The translations under genes and the position numbers were made by a program. The notes beneath the pieces were generated by a model. The model did no database searches. It saw only the letters and a list, made by a program, of their open reading frames with translations, and was not told where the DNA came from. Positions 1 through 6,234 of a DNA stretch of 7,125 nucleotides are shown piece after piece. The number at the start of each line of letters is the position of its first letter. Position 1 is the stretch's first letter. Source of the stretch: CAZPLZ01 sp964587525 (GTDB taxonomy: Bacteria > Oederibacteriota > CAKKQC01); assembly GCA_964587525.1 (NCBI GenBank), contig CAZPLZ010000169.1, positions 1 through 7,125 on the forward strand. The letters run 5' to 3'.

Positions 1-59
1 TCGGCCAGCGCCAGCAAGCGGCCTAAGAACAGGAACGCCATAGCAATCACACTGTGCAT
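1..59 (-). CDS. Start of an unidentified protein with a hydrophobic N-terminus (partial)
   Basis: The ATG at 59-57 shares its A with the TAA stop of birA (TAATG), an arrangement typical of translational coupling. The frame is open to the window edge and gives 19 residues, MHSVIAMAFLFLGRLLALA, plus part of a codon. The stretch is strongly hydrophobic with a single Arg, as expected for a signal peptide or first membrane segment. An in-frame ATG at 41-39 is an alternative start. No clear Shine-Dalgarno sequence precedes either start, which fits reinitiation after birA. Type III pantothenate kinase (coaX) often follows birA, but its N-terminus normally carries an AIDIGNT-like phosphate-binding motif, which is absent here. 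I cannot name the product. The coding call rests only on the overlap, the open frame and the composition. Confidence 0.5.
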   Translation of the reverse strand, partial: MHSVIAMAFLFLGRLLALA

Positions 60-1108
60 TAGCCGTGCAGGATCGTCACGTCGCCCGCCAGCAGCCGGTC
101 TACGGTACCCGCGGGCGAGCGCAGCAGCAACGCCCCATCGGAATCCACCCCCATCACTGTTCCTTCGCGCACTTGAGATAAGTGTGAAACGCGCACGATC
201 TGCCCAATTTGATGCGTGAGCGCACGCCATTCGTCCACCAGCGATGCGGTACTCCCCTCCATCCGCAGCTCAGCGTAACGCCGGTCCATTTCCTCGAGCA
301 CCCGTCGGAGCAGCGGCGCGCGGGCCACCGGCCGGCCCAAAATCTCCCGCAGCGATGTGGCGGTCGCCCGCAACGGCTCTGGAAAGTCTCGGGGCATGAA
401 ATTCACATTGAGCCCGACACCCAGCACGACATGGCGGATCAGGTCGAATTCCGCGGTAAGCTCTACCAGCACACCGCCAAGTTTCTTTTTCCCCAGGACC
501 AAATCGTTGGGCCACCTCAAGACGACCGGAACATGCAACAGTGCCCGGATCGCCCGCGCTGCCGCCACCGCGCCCAGAAACGTGAGCACCTGCGCGCCGG
601 ACACGGGCAGGGGCGGGCGCAAAATGGAGGAAAACCACAGACCCATCTCCGGAGGCGAATGCCAGCGGCGACCGAGCCGGCCACGGCCGCCCCACTGAGT
701 CTCGGCTGTGACCACGCAGCCGTCCGGGCAGCCTCGCGCAGCGAGATAGAGGCCAATATCGTTTGTGGAAGAGGCTCGCCGGAAACTGATCAGTGAGGAG
801 CCCAGCACACTGGCCCGCAGGCCATCCTGGATGATCCGCGGCAGCAGCACATCTGGCACGCCCCGCAGGCGGTACCCAGTCCGCCGGGAGGCTTCAATCG
901 TGTAGCCTTCTCGCTTGAGCTGACGCACCGCTTTCCACACTGCGGTGCGGGAAACCTTCAGCTTGCGGCAGATGCGCTCGCCGGAAACGAACTTGTGTCC
1001 TGCCGCCTGAAGCAGCCTGGCCACCGAGTCGGCGGTTTCCCCTTCCCCCCAGCGCTGCCCAAACCTGGACGGAATTGAGACTTTAGATGGCAGGCCCTTG
1101 GGGTGCAT
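59..1108 (-). CDS. birA: Biotin--[acetyl-CoA-carboxylase] ligase / biotin operon repressor BirA
   Basis: This cytoplasmic enzyme makes biotinoyl-AMP from biotin and ATP and transfers biotin to a lysine of acetyl-CoA carboxylase and similar carriers. Residues about 28-82 form a winged helix-turn-helix (SGERICRKLKVSRTAVWKAV, then GYRL), so it is a class II ligase that can also repress biotin genes. The catalytic core follows: SSTN at 113-116, the biotinoyl-AMP loop GGRGRLG at 140-146, RWPND at 198-202, KLGG at 209-212 with the conserved Lys, and GVGLNVN at 230-236. The C-terminal SH3-like domain covers about 298-349. At 349 residues it is longer than E. coli BirA (321). The excess is a Pro/Gly/Ser-rich leader before the helix-turn-helix, so translation could instead begin at the in-frame GTG of Val29 (1024-1022). 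It lies 37 bases downstream of the barrel gene and its stop overlaps the next start. Identity is secure; the start is not. Confidence 0.95.
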   Translation of the reverse strand: MHPKGLPSKVSIPSRFGQRWGEGETADSVARLLQAAGHKFVSGERICRKLKVSRTAVWKAVRQLKREGYTIEASRRTGYRLRGVPDVLLPRIIQDGLRASVLGSSLISFRRASSTNDIGLYLAARGCPDGCVVTAETQWGGRGRLGRRWHSPPEMGLWFSSILRPPLPVSGAQVLTFLGAVAAARAIRALLHVPVVLRWPNDLVLGKKKLGGVLVELTAEFDLIRHVVLGVGLNVNFMPRDFPEPLRATATSLREILGRPVARAPLLRRVLEEMDRRYAELRMEGSTASLVDEWRALTHQIGQIVRVSHLSQVREGTVMGVDSDGALLLRSPAGTVDRLLAGDVTILHG

Positions 1109-1145
1109 GACCGACTGATTGTACCTGCTGACCGGCTTGAGACTG

Positions 1146-2396
1146 CTAAAGGCTGAGGGTAATTCCTCCGGTAATGGTCAAAAGCTCGTAGTTATAAGGA
1201 ATGAACTGTTCAAACCGCGTGTTGGACCGGGCCACCCGGCCGTACACCCCGGTGGCCAGGCTGAACTCTTTGGTGAGGGGATACCACCCGGTCAGGCCCA
1301 GGGAATACTCCTGCTCGTGCTGTTTATTGTTCTTGAACACCCCGTCGCCCTCCTGAGCAAGCCGGTGCGAGAAAAAACGCCCCAGGACACCGGCAGACAT
1401 GCGCACGCGCGGCTTAAGCTCCCGCTCGAAGGGCAGCACCCAGGTGACAAAGGGAGTCATCGCCACGCTGTAATGCTGATAGAACCTGGGCATAAAGGGA
1501 GTGACGGGCTGATCGGCGTCATAGCGGGAATCATTCGAAGCGAAAAACAAATTTCGGATTCCGACGCCGTACTGCCAGCTTCGAGAGTGCACCACCAGCA
1601 ACCTTCCGTTGAGCTGATGGATGTGATCCAGCCGTTTCGTGTCGGAGATCTCCCCCTGACTCGTGCGCAGGAAACGGTCTTCATAAAACGCCAGTGCCGC
1701 CGAGTAGCCGGCATTTAACCTCATCCTCGGCGTGAGCCACCAGGTGGCATCCGACCCTAATTCGTAGGCCAGATAATCCTTCGGCTTCTTCTCCTTGGTG
1801 GCAAGCGCCGCCGCCGCAGCCGGGTCTTCCTGAATGAGGAATTTCTGGTTCTCCGCCGCCAGCGATTCGAAATTCGGGTACCGCCGCTGGTACACCTTGA
1901 AACTAGCCGACAGCGGCGCCCGGTGCCCGTGCTGAACTCTCCCGTACGTGAGCGCACCCCGGCCACCCAGGTCGTAATAATCGTACAGTCCGTTGCCTAA
2001 TTTCTCGTCCCGGGTTTCCTGATTCAGCGCGTAGGTACCTTCAAAGGAGAGCTTAGCGCTGAACGACTCCGATAGCCCCTGTTTGAATCCAAGCGACCCG
2101 GCATGGACCTGCCGCACCTGAAACAGGGCTGACTCCTCGACCAGCCGGTCATAGAGGAACCCGTTGAACGTGTAAATCGGGAGGAGGGACCTCTGCCCGG
2201 TGAACTGGATCGCCGGAAGGACAAAGACACTTCCCACTGCGCCGCTGGTACCCTGGCCATGCCGAATCCGCGTATATCCCCCTCGCAGGTCCGCGTCCAG
2301 CACCGTCACCACCTTGGTCTCGGCCAGCGCCCCGCCGCCGGTAGCCCAGAGCACTAGCCCGGCGGCGGTTGCCGCGATTCCCGGCGTCATACGCAT
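1146..2396 (-). CDS. Predicted outer-membrane beta-barrel protein, family not recognised
   Basis: A 416-residue exported protein. Residues 1-25 are a Sec signal peptide: basic start, hydrophobic core, and ALA before a likely cleavage at 25/26. The mature part has the alternating polar/hydrophobic strands and aromatic girdles of a beta-barrel, for example LSASFKVYQRRYPNF at 162-176, MRLNAGYSAALAFYEDRFL at 225-243, QYGVGIRNLFFASNDSRYD at 275-293 and FSLATGVYGRVARSNTRF at 378-395. It ends in a strand-like ITLSL with a hydrophobic last residue. Residues 187-208 (EDPAAAAALATKEKKPKDY region) are Ala- and Lys-rich and probably form an external loop or periplasmic turn. The ATG lies 3 bases after the stop of the FecR gene with no Shine-Dalgarno sequence, so translation is probably coupled; Met3 is an alternative start. 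The linkage suggests it works with the FecR-domain protein. No TonB box, plug domain or TPR region is visible, so a siderophore receptor is unlikely. Whether it is a porin, an assembly factor or an exporter cannot be told. Confidence 0.75.
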   Translation of the reverse strand: MRMTPGIAATAAGLVLWATGGGALAETKVVTVLDADLRGGYTRIRHGQGTSGAVGSVFVLPAIQFTGQRSLLPIYTFNGFLYDRLVEESALFQVRQVHAGSLGFKQGLSESFSAKLSFEGTYALNQETRDEKLGNGLYDYYDLGGRGALTYGRVQHGHRAPLSASFKVYQRRYPNFESLAAENQKFLIQEDPAAAAALATKEKKPKDYLAYELGSDATWWLTPRMRLNAGYSAALAFYEDRFLRTSQGEISDTKRLDHIHQLNGRLLVVHSRSWQYGVGIRNLFFASNDSRYDADQPVTPFMPRFYQHYSVAMTPFVTWVLPFERELKPRVRMSAGVLGRFFSHRLAQEGDGVFKNNKQHEQEYSLGLTGWYPLTKEFSLATGVYGRVARSNTRFEQFIPYNYELLTITGGITLSL

Positions 2397-2399
2397 GTT

Positions 2400-4163
2400 T
2401 TAGAAAGTTTCAGGAGTTCCAGTGGAGTCTTTAGGGCTCTCCTCTTCTTCAAAGAAAAAGTGAGGAACCACCACCAAGTCAATCATGCGTCCGTCGAACT
2501 CTGTGGCCGCGAACTCCATCTCAACATTGATCTGATCGATAAGAGTTTCAAGACTTCCCTCACTTTCAGCGCGGGTAAAGATCTCCTCGGGCTGCAGCAC
2601 GTGGCCCTCGTTATCAATAAGGTAGCCAGCCATGGCCAGCTCCGTCCCGTCGCCATACTGAACATGGTGGACGAACCCGCCGGCCTCGTTGCGGCTGAAC
2701 CCGACGTTTCCACTGCCAAAATTGAGATTGCCGAAATCGGGCGGACCACCAACTGGGTCATACGGATACAGCGTCTGGCCGGTCGGGTCCGGAGCCATGT
2801 TGTCCCACACTGAATAATTGGCATACAACGGATCGGAACACAGAGCACAGGCCGCCTGCGGGTCAGCGCCGGCATACCATCCCCCCTTGATCATGCCCCT
2901 TGCGTTGTATAGGAAGTGCTCCTTGGGAACCATCCCGCCTTCCGCCGTACCGACCCACATCCTCTCAGCCCATGACTGTGCCCAGTATTCTACTGGTCCC
3001 GTCAGCGTCTGATTCTGTACCAGGAAGGGTTCCCCATCCAGTTTCCCCTCGATGCCAGGAAGGGGCTCCCCCGTGGTGGGATCTGTGTCTAGAAAGTCGA
3101 CAACATGCTGGATGTAGTCTCCATGGGGGTTGACAACCTTGTCATGCTCTTCTGCCACCCAGTACTCCGGCATCCGGGTGGGGTCATCAAAGGCCACACC
3201 ATCCAGGCTGCGCCGGATATCTTCGAAGTTTTCCGGAAGAGGCTTATTGAACACCACGCTGTTCTGCATGTAGGTAACCCCCGCACTGGGCCCGTCCTGG
3301 CGCTCATTGAGCACCACGTGCTGGATCACGTGGTGGTGGGGCCGGAAGACGTGCTCGGCCACGCGCACCCGGAACCCGTGCCGGTCCATCAGCACCTTGC
3401 CGAACTGGATATCCGCGAGGCGCTCAATCCTATCCTGCTGTTCGGCGATCTCGCGGGACTCCGCGAACTCGGCCACCTCCTCCCGCAGCTCCTGCAGCTC
3501 CTCAGCGGCTGCCTCGGAGACCCGAGCTGCCACCTTTTTCTTCAGCTCGAACACCCGCTGCAACTTCTCGAATCTGGCGGCGTCCACCGGGTGCGGCTCG
3601 GTCAGGGTGCCATCCCTCCGGATCTCCGCACCCATCCCCTCCCCGATCAGCACCGAGCGCTTCTCGGCCAGATCGGAGAGCAACACCTCGTGGATGCCCG
3701 CATCTCCCTCATCGAAGACCGCCACCGCAGAGCCGTCAAAGGTGAAGTCCGTCCCCTTCACCGCCGCCACCGCGGAGGCGGACCGGATCTTGAACGTTGA
3801 CCCCTTGGTGAGCGGCCGGACGATGGCCCGGACCCATCCCTTCCACAGGCGTGTCACGGTCGCGCTGAAACCGGTCAGGGCAGCAGGTTTCATCTCCGTA
3901 ATCTCAAGCGTCGTCTTCCGGTGCAGCCGGATCCGGCTCCCGTTGGCAAAGACCACCTCGGCCCGGCCCCGGCGAGTCCGGATGCGGTCGCCCTGATACA
4001 ACACCATGGATTCCGTCGCCGGTATCCACACCGGCGAATTCGCCCTTGCCACTTGCACCTTGCCGGTGACCACAGACAAGCTCGCCGTGGGCGCGATACC
4101 GGCCCAGGCTGGCAGGGTTGCCAACAACAGGACAGCAGCGAATATCCCCCTTGCGATGTTCAT
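2400..4163 (-). CDS. Exported FecR-domain protein with coiled coil and unrecognised C-terminal region
   Basis: A 587-residue protein predicted to be periplasmic or surface-exposed. Residues 1-21 are a signal peptide (hydrophobic core, AWA then Gly22). A FecR-type domain spans about 27-160: GDRIRTRRGRAEVVFANGSR at 58-77 and the SASAVAAVKGTDFTF strand at 128-142 match the family pattern. Residues about 194-258 are a charged, Leu/Ala/Glu-rich predicted coiled coil. The remaining ~330 residues match no domain I know; they contain HHH at 276-278, repeated IQHVV at 280-284 and 351-355, VHHV at 498-501, a CALC pair at 439-442, many Trp/Tyr, and an acidic FFFEEEES stretch near the end. The start is the ATG at 4163-4161, 7 bases after a perfect AAGGAGGT; a 30-codon in-frame extension to 4253 would put residues before the signal peptide and is unlikely. 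Classical FecR is an inner-membrane anti-sigma regulator with a cytoplasmic N-terminus; this protein lacks that part and has no sigma gene nearby. Ligand and function are unknown. Confidence 0.85.
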   Translation of the reverse strand: MNIARGIFAAVLLLATLPAWAGIAPTASLSVVTGKVQVARANSPVWIPATESMVLYQGDRIRTRRGRAEVVFANGSRIRLHRKTTLEITEMKPAALTGFSATVTRLWKGWVRAIVRPLTKGSTFKIRSASAVAAVKGTDFTFDGSAVAVFDEGDAGIHEVLLSDLAEKRSVLIGEGMGAEIRRDGTLTEPHPVDAARFEKLQRVFELKKKVAARVSEAAAEELQELREEVAEFAESREIAEQQDRIERLADIQFGKVLMDRHGFRVRVAEHVFRPHHHVIQHVVLNERQDGPSAGVTYMQNSVVFNKPLPENFEDIRRSLDGVAFDDPTRMPEYWVAEEHDKVVNPHGDYIQHVVDFLDTDPTTGEPLPGIEGKLDGEPFLVQNQTLTGPVEYWAQSWAERMWVGTAEGGMVPKEHFLYNARGMIKGGWYAGADPQAACALCSDPLYANYSVWDNMAPDPTGQTLYPYDPVGGPPDFGNLNFGSGNVGFSRNEAGGFVHHVQYGDGTELAMAGYLIDNEGHVLQPEEIFTRAESEGSLETLIDQINVEMEFAATEFDGRMIDLVVVPHFFFEEEESPKDSTGTPETF

Positions 4164-4272
4164 GATTGATACCTCCTTGGTTGCTTTCGCTCCCATGTCA
4201 ATTCCTGATCTCATCCTACCGGACTCCCCCATTTGGTCTGTGTCGGATATCACTGCTTTTTTGTGCGCTCAG
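4164..4272 (-). other. 109-base leader between dxs and the FecR-domain gene
   Basis: This is the longest gap between genes in the window and the most likely site for an independent promoter of the FecR/barrel pair. It holds a lone TTGACA on the minus strand (4201-4196), but the hexamer 17 bases further on is part of the ribosome-binding site and is not a -10 box. A run of six A's follows the dxs stop on the minus strand without a preceding GC-rich stem, so it is not an intrinsic terminator. I recognise no riboswitch. Either the genes are read through from dxs or the promoter is of a type I cannot identify. Confidence 0.4.
4171..4178 (-). promoter_or_regulatory. Strong Shine-Dalgarno sequence of the FecR-domain gene
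   Basis: On the minus strand this reads AAGGAGGT, a full match to the anti-Shine-Dalgarno sequence, with 7 bases before the ATG at 4163-4161. It fixes the start of the FecR-domain gene and is much stronger than any site upstream of the other genes here, suggesting high initiation for the FecR/barrel pair. Confidence 0.9.
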
Positions 4273-6177
4273 TCACAATTGACCTGGCTGGGTAAGAGCT
4301 GCTGGCAATTTCAAAAATCCGCAAATACGCTCATAGACGGGGGCCGGGGCAAGCCCGTAACGCTCCTTGAGCTGCTTGAGGGAGCCGTGCTCTATGAAGG
4401 CGTCCGGGAGAGCGATGTTCAGCACCGGGCACCGAACGTCCCGGGCGGCCAGCAGTTCCAGCACCGCGCTGCCGAACCCCCCCATCTTCACGTGCTCCTC
4501 CAGCGTCACAATCCGCCCGCAGCGGGTCCCCAGTCCTGCGATCAGCTCCTCATCCAATGGCTTCACAAACCGCGCGTCCGCCACGGCGGCTTGGATGCCG
4601 CACTCGGTGGCGAGCCGGTCAGCAACCTCTTTGGCGCAAGCGAGCATGGTGCCCACGGAGATGAGCGCGACGTCAGCGCCCTCACGCACCAGCCGGCCCC
4701 GTCCCAGCGGCACCGGCCCCGGCACCGTGTCCACAGCGACCCCCACAACCTCACCGCGCGGGTAGCGCAGGGAGCAAGGCTGGTTGAGCTTGAGCGCCGT
4801 CACCATCATCTTGGTCATCTCGTTTTCATCGGCCGGCGCCATCACCACCATGTTCGGCAGATGCCGCAGGTAGGCAAAATCGAACACGCCGTGATGCGTC
4901 GGTCCATCCTCCCCCACCAGCCCTCCCCGGTCGATCGTGATCACCACCGGAAGATTTTGCAGGCACACATCGTGCAAAACCTGGTCGTACGCCCGCTGTA
5001 GGAACGTGGAGTACATGGCCACGAAAGGCTTGTGGCCGGCCGCGGCCATGCCGGCGGCGAAGGTCATCGCATGTTCCTCCGCGATCCCTACGTCAAAGAT
5101 GCGGTCAGGAAATTCATCATGGAATTTCTTGAGCTTGGTCCCCTCCAGCATAGCCGCCGTGACAGCCACGACCCGCTTGTCCTCCCTAGCAAGCTTCAAA
5201 AGCATCTGCGTGTAGATGTCAGAATACGTCGGCAGCTTCGCCTTGGATGGGTGGATCTTTCCGCTCGCCACGTCAAACGCCGGGGGCGCGTAGTAGCGGA
5301 CCGAATCTGCCTCGGCCGCGGCGTAGCCCTTGCCCTTCCTGGTCACCGCATGGACGAGCGTGGGGCCTTTCAGCTTCTTGACTTGCTTGAACACCTGGAT
5401 CATCTGCTCCAGATCGTTGCCATCGAACGGACCCAGGTACCGGAACCCCAGTTCCTCAAAGAGCACACCCGGCCCCCAGAATCCTTTGATCTCTTCCTCG
5501 AGGTGTTTGACCAGGTGCGCAAGCGGCCGGCCAACCTTCCAAAACCGATTGAGGAACAGCTGGACCCGCTCGCGTAACTGGCTGTAAAACGCCCCCGTCA
5601 TAATCCGGCTCAGGTAGGCTGACATGGCGCCGACAGTCTTCGAGATCGCCATCTCGTTGTCGTTGAGCACCACGATCAGATCCGGCTTTAAGTGGCCGAT
5701 GTGGTTCACCGCCTCCATGGCCATACCGTTGGGCAGCGAGCCATCCCCCACCACAGTCACAATCTTGTAATCCTCGCCCTTGAGGTCGCGCGCGACCGCC
5801 ATCCCGACCGCAGACGACAGCGCAGTGCCGGCATGGCCGGTTTGGAACCAGTCGTGCGGACTCTCACTCTGCTTCGGGAACCCCGAGACGCCGCCGAGCT
5901 TGCGCAGGGTCTTGAAAGCCTCCCGCCGGCCGGTGATGAGCTTGTGCGGGTAGCACTGGTGGCCCACATCCCAGAGGATCCTGTCACGGGGGCTCTCAAA
6001 CACATAGTGGAGGGCCAAGGTCAGTTCCACCACGCCCAGGTTGGAGGAGAGGTGGCCCTGATTGGTTGCGACTGTCTTCAAGATGGTCTCCCGGATCTCC
6101 TGGGCAAGCTTCCTCATCTCACCCTTACTCAGCCGCAGCAGGTCAGCCGGCTGGTTGACCCGATCCAGAATGCTCAT
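4273..6177 (-). CDS. dxs: 1-deoxy-D-xylulose-5-phosphate synthase
   Basis: A cytoplasmic thiamin-diphosphate enzyme that condenses pyruvate with glyceraldehyde 3-phosphate to DXP, entering the MEP route to IPP/DMAPP and also feeding thiamin and pyridoxal synthesis. Counting from the ATG at 6177 (634 residues, normal length), it shows GHLSSNLG with catalytic His42, DVGHQ at 70-74, the ThDP motif GDG at 144-146 with NDN at 172-174, GIAEEHA with the catalytic Glu at 367, YSTFLQRAYDQVLHD at 389-403, DRGGLVGEDGPTHHG at 416-430, LRYPRG at 470-475, and a C-terminal transketolase domain ending near LPDAFIEHG. The ATG was chosen because family members begin MSxLD; an in-frame GTG at 6198 would add seven residues. 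Three normally conserved spots differ: GHAGTALS at 114-121 (usually GHSSTSIS), DGND at 252-255 (usually DGHD), and Tyr296 where E. coli has His299. It follows ispA in the usual order. Identity is secure; the effect of the substitutions is unknown. Confidence 0.96.
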   Translation of the reverse strand: MSILDRVNQPADLLRLSKGEMRKLAQEIRETILKTVATNQGHLSSNLGVVELTLALHYVFESPRDRILWDVGHQCYPHKLITGRREAFKTLRKLGGVSGFPKQSESPHDWFQTGHAGTALSSAVGMAVARDLKGEDYKIVTVVGDGSLPNGMAMEAVNHIGHLKPDLIVVLNDNEMAISKTVGAMSAYLSRIMTGAFYSQLRERVQLFLNRFWKVGRPLAHLVKHLEEEIKGFWGPGVLFEELGFRYLGPFDGNDLEQMIQVFKQVKKLKGPTLVHAVTRKGKGYAAAEADSVRYYAPPAFDVASGKIHPSKAKLPTYSDIYTQMLLKLAREDKRVVAVTAAMLEGTKLKKFHDEFPDRIFDVGIAEEHAMTFAAGMAAAGHKPFVAMYSTFLQRAYDQVLHDVCLQNLPVVITIDRGGLVGEDGPTHHGVFDFAYLRHLPNMVVMAPADENEMTKMMVTALKLNQPCSLRYPRGEVVGVAVDTVPGPVPLGRGRLVREGADVALISVGTMLACAKEVADRLATECGIQAAVADARFVKPLDEELIAGLGTRCGRIVTLEEHVKMGGFGSAVLELLAARDVRCPVLNIALPDAFIEHGSLKQLKERYGLAPAPVYERICGFLKLPAALTQPGQL

Positions 6178-6189
6178 GAGTGCAGAATG

Positions 6190-6231
6190 CTCCCCCACTC
6201 CCTAACCCTCTCTCCCTTAAGGGAGAAGGGG
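6190..6231 (-). repeat. REP-like GC-rich palindromic element in the ispA-dxs gap
   Basis: The core is a perfect 16-base palindrome, TCTCCCTTAAGGGAGA, at 6211-6226, extended by imperfect pairing to about 6206-6231. On the minus strand it is followed by GAGGGTTAGGGAGTGGGGGA. This palindrome-plus-TTAGGG arrangement resembles short intergenic repeats that I recall as dispersed in many GC-rich bacterial genomes. Only one copy is in this window, so repeat status is inferred by resemblance. It occupies most of the gap between the ispA stop (6235) and the dxs ATG (6177). Its GGGGGAG end is the only Shine-Dalgarno-like sequence for dxs, about 12 bases from the ATG. The hairpin in the mRNA could affect dxs translation or processing between the two cistrons. 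Confidence 0.6.
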
Positions 6232-6234
6232 AAG

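Noticed and set aside
1119..1718. 199-codon plus-strand open frame opposite the barrel gene
   Set aside because: Antisense to a gene with a clear signal peptide and strand pattern; its own translation shows no family features.
3105..3996. Two overlapping plus-strand open frames of about 230 codons
   Set aside because: Both are antisense to the FecR-domain gene, overlap each other in different frames and show no domain, signal peptide or ribosome-binding site.
4173..4201. TTGACA as a sigma-70 -35 box upstream of the FecR-domain gene
   Set aside because: The matching -10 position falls on AAGGAG of the ribosome-binding site, leaving no room for a transcription start before the ATG.
4164..4253. 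30-codon in-frame N-terminal extension of the FecR-domain protein
   Set aside because: It would bury the signal peptide and overlap a perfect ribosome-binding site; the ATG at 4163 is clearly better.
4250..4272. Intrinsic terminator after dxs
   Set aside because: The homopolymer is A, not T, on the transcribed sense strand and no GC-rich stem precedes it.
4006..5001. 331-codon open frame on the plus strand across the FecR-domain/dxs junction
   Set aside because: It lies antisense to two well-supported genes. Its translation is low-complexity and His/Arg/Pro-rich with no recognisable domain, which is typical of mirror frames in GC-rich coding DNA.
6206..6231. The palindrome as an intrinsic terminator between ispA and dxs
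   Set aside because: No run of U follows the stem on the sense strand; a purine-rich G stretch follows instead, so read-through into dxs is expected.
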